DNA from: Elusimicrobiota bacterium
Lineage (GTDB): Bacteria > Elusimicrobiota > Elusimicrobia > Elusimicrobiales > Elusimicrobiaceae
Length of the DNA: 37,180 nucleotides
Direction of reading: 5' to 3'
NCBI GenBank assembly: GCA_012523635.1
Contig: JAAYTX010000190.1
Location: 1-37,180, forward strand
The notes under the pieces were generated by a model. The model ran no database searches. It saw only the letters and a list, made by a program, of their open reading frames with translations, and was not told the DNA's origin. Positions 35,819 through 37,180 of the stretch are shown one piece after another. The position numbers and the translations under genes were made by a program. Numbering within the stretch: the first letter of the stretch is position 1; each line of letters opens with the position of its first letter.

Positions 35819-37180
35819 TGAAAGACCTGTTCCGGCGTCTGCGTCCGTTGGCGGCTGTCGCCGGGGCAAGCCTGGTTTCGCTGCTGATGTACGGCTACAG
35901 CTATAAGGCGAGCCCCAACCTCTCGCAACTGCTGCCTTTCATAAACAAGCTTCAGAACCCGGAGCTTTACCCCCGGGACATGTATGTCGCAAGCATGCCG
36001 TCGTTCCCGTCGCTGTATCCGAAACTGGTCGCGCTGGCCGTCAGTCCCGAGTGGCTTGCCGCTTTCCATGCCTGCGCCTATGCGGCGGTGCTGCTGTTGT
36101 TTTTCTGGCTGCTGCGGAAGCTTGCCCTGCTGTTTTTCAGCGATGAGCTGACAGCCGACATAGCCTGCCTGCTGGCCGCGCTTAGCCCGCTGGTCGCGGT
36201 GCTGAGCCTGCTTGGCGACGACCCTATAATCAAGACCAGTTTTTACCAGACCACCCTTGCCGCCCCGGCCACCCTGGCGGCGCTGTATCTGTTTCTCACC
36301 CGTCGTTATTTTCCGGCGCTGCTTATTGCGGGGGGGCTTTACTGGATAAACGCCCTGCCCGCTAACTACCTGGCCGGACTGCTGGCGGCGGGCACGCTTG
36401 CCGCGCAGGACAGGAAAAAAACAATTGCGGGGTGGGTATGTTTCGCGATTTTCGCCACGTCCTGGTTCGTGTGGAAGAGCGGTCTTCCGAATGTCTTCGC
36501 CCCGCCCTCAGCCGACTATTTGCAGACTCTTTATAAATGGTATTCGGGGCATTATTTCGCGTTGTCCTGGAGCGGCGACAAGGTGATCCGCGCGGCCGGA
36601 TATATTGCGCTGTTTGCCATGCTGTTCAGGCGTTACGCGGGAAGTACGCCGTATGCCGCGCAGTTGAAGGCTTTTATGTGGGCCTTCGCCGCGATGTGGG
36701 CGGCGGGGTTTGTTTTCGCGGACCTTGTGCCGGTTCCCCTTGTGGTTATGGCGCAATTGTTCAGGAGCGACACGTTATTCATAGTTTTCGGAGTGCTGTT
36801 GTGCTCCCGTCATATCGCCGCGCTGCTGTCAGGAAACGGGGAAGACGGGGACTATTTCCTGGCAGGCATACTGCTGGTCGTGCTCACCGAACTTGAACAG
36901 CCTGTTCTGCTGCCGGGCGCGGTTCTGCTGGTTGCGGCGCGCATGTTTTATCCGCGGGCCGAGATTATGATTGCCGCCGTGTCCGCGGTTATATGCGCGG
37001 TTTACGCTTTTGCCGTGCCTGTGTATGCGTTGCAAAACGGCGCGGGCGCCCTTTTGTGCGCAGGGCTGTTTTCATGCCTGTTTTTCAGGAAAGATGTTTT
37101 CAAAATCAAACGCCGTGTCATTCTGCCGCTAGCGCTGGCACAATGCCTGGTGGTGATGGCTGAAAGGGCTGGGACCGGGA
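35815..37180 (+). CDS. Polytopic membrane protein of unknown function, C-terminus cut by the window edge
   Basis: Hand translation (M)MKDLFRRLRPLAAVAGASLVSLLMYGYSYKASPNLSQLLPFINKLQNPELYPRDMYVASMPSFPSLYPKLVALAVSPEWLAAFHACAYAAVLLLFFWLLRKL... stays open to 37180; ATGA overlap with the permease stop. Missing from the ORF track because there is no stop in the window. Confidence 0.85.
   Translation, partial: MMKDLFRRLRPLAAVAGASLVSLLMYGYSYKASPNLSQLLPFINKLQNPELYPRDMYVASMPSFPSLYPKLVALAVSPEWLAAFHACAYAAVLLLFFWLLRKLALLFFSDELTADIACLLAALSPLVAVLSLLGDDPIIKTSFYQTTLAAPATLAALYLFLTRRYFPALLIAGGLYWINALPANYLAGLLAAGTLAAQDRKKTIAGWVCFAIFATSWFVWKSGLPNVFAPPSADYLQTLYKWYSGHYFALSWSGDKVIRAAGYIALFAMLFRRYAGSTPYAAQLKAFMWAFAAMWAAGFVFADLVPVPLVVMAQLFRSDTLFIVFGVLLCSRHIAALLSGNGEDGDYFLAGILLVVLTELEQPVLLPGAVLLVAARMFYPRAEIMIAAVSAVICAVYAFAVPVYALQNGAGALLCAGLFSCLFFRKDVFKIKRRVILPLALAQCLVVMAERAGTG

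Overview
A chromosomal window with very high coding density, centred on a probable replication origin. To the left, on the minus strand, is hpf-hprK-rapZ followed by a complete mannose-type PTS (EIIA, EIIB, EIIC, EIID), HPr (GTG start), EI and lepA, which runs off the left edge. To the right, on the plus strand, is dnaA-dnaN-DUF721/DciA-gyrB-gyrA-archease-rtcB-secreted ORF-serS. The intergenic strand switch between hpf and dnaA carries divergent promoter-like sequences and helically phased DnaA-box-like 9-mers. Next is a minus-strand block: M50 site-2 protease, trpS, scpA, scpB, galT, GH13 amylase. After a class C/e(P4)-type acid phosphatase and a strong terminator comes a tightly packed plus-strand block: two DPM1-like GT2 glycosyltransferases, a GT39/ArnT-like membrane protein, a flavin-reductase-like protein, TolC, a MacA-like adaptor, a MacB-type ATPase, a MacB-type permease, and a polytopic membrane protein that runs off the right edge. 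No rRNA, tRNA, CRISPR array or mobile element was recognised. Most genes are housekeeping. The observations most worth a second look are the origin architecture with a divergent DnaA signature, the GC hairpins at the start of a TTG-initiated archease gene coupled to rtcB, a hairpin-less efflux adaptor next to a TolC gene, and the glycosyltransferase/efflux gene cluster. Taxonomy cannot be fixed without a search. All family calls are from motif recognition, not database results.
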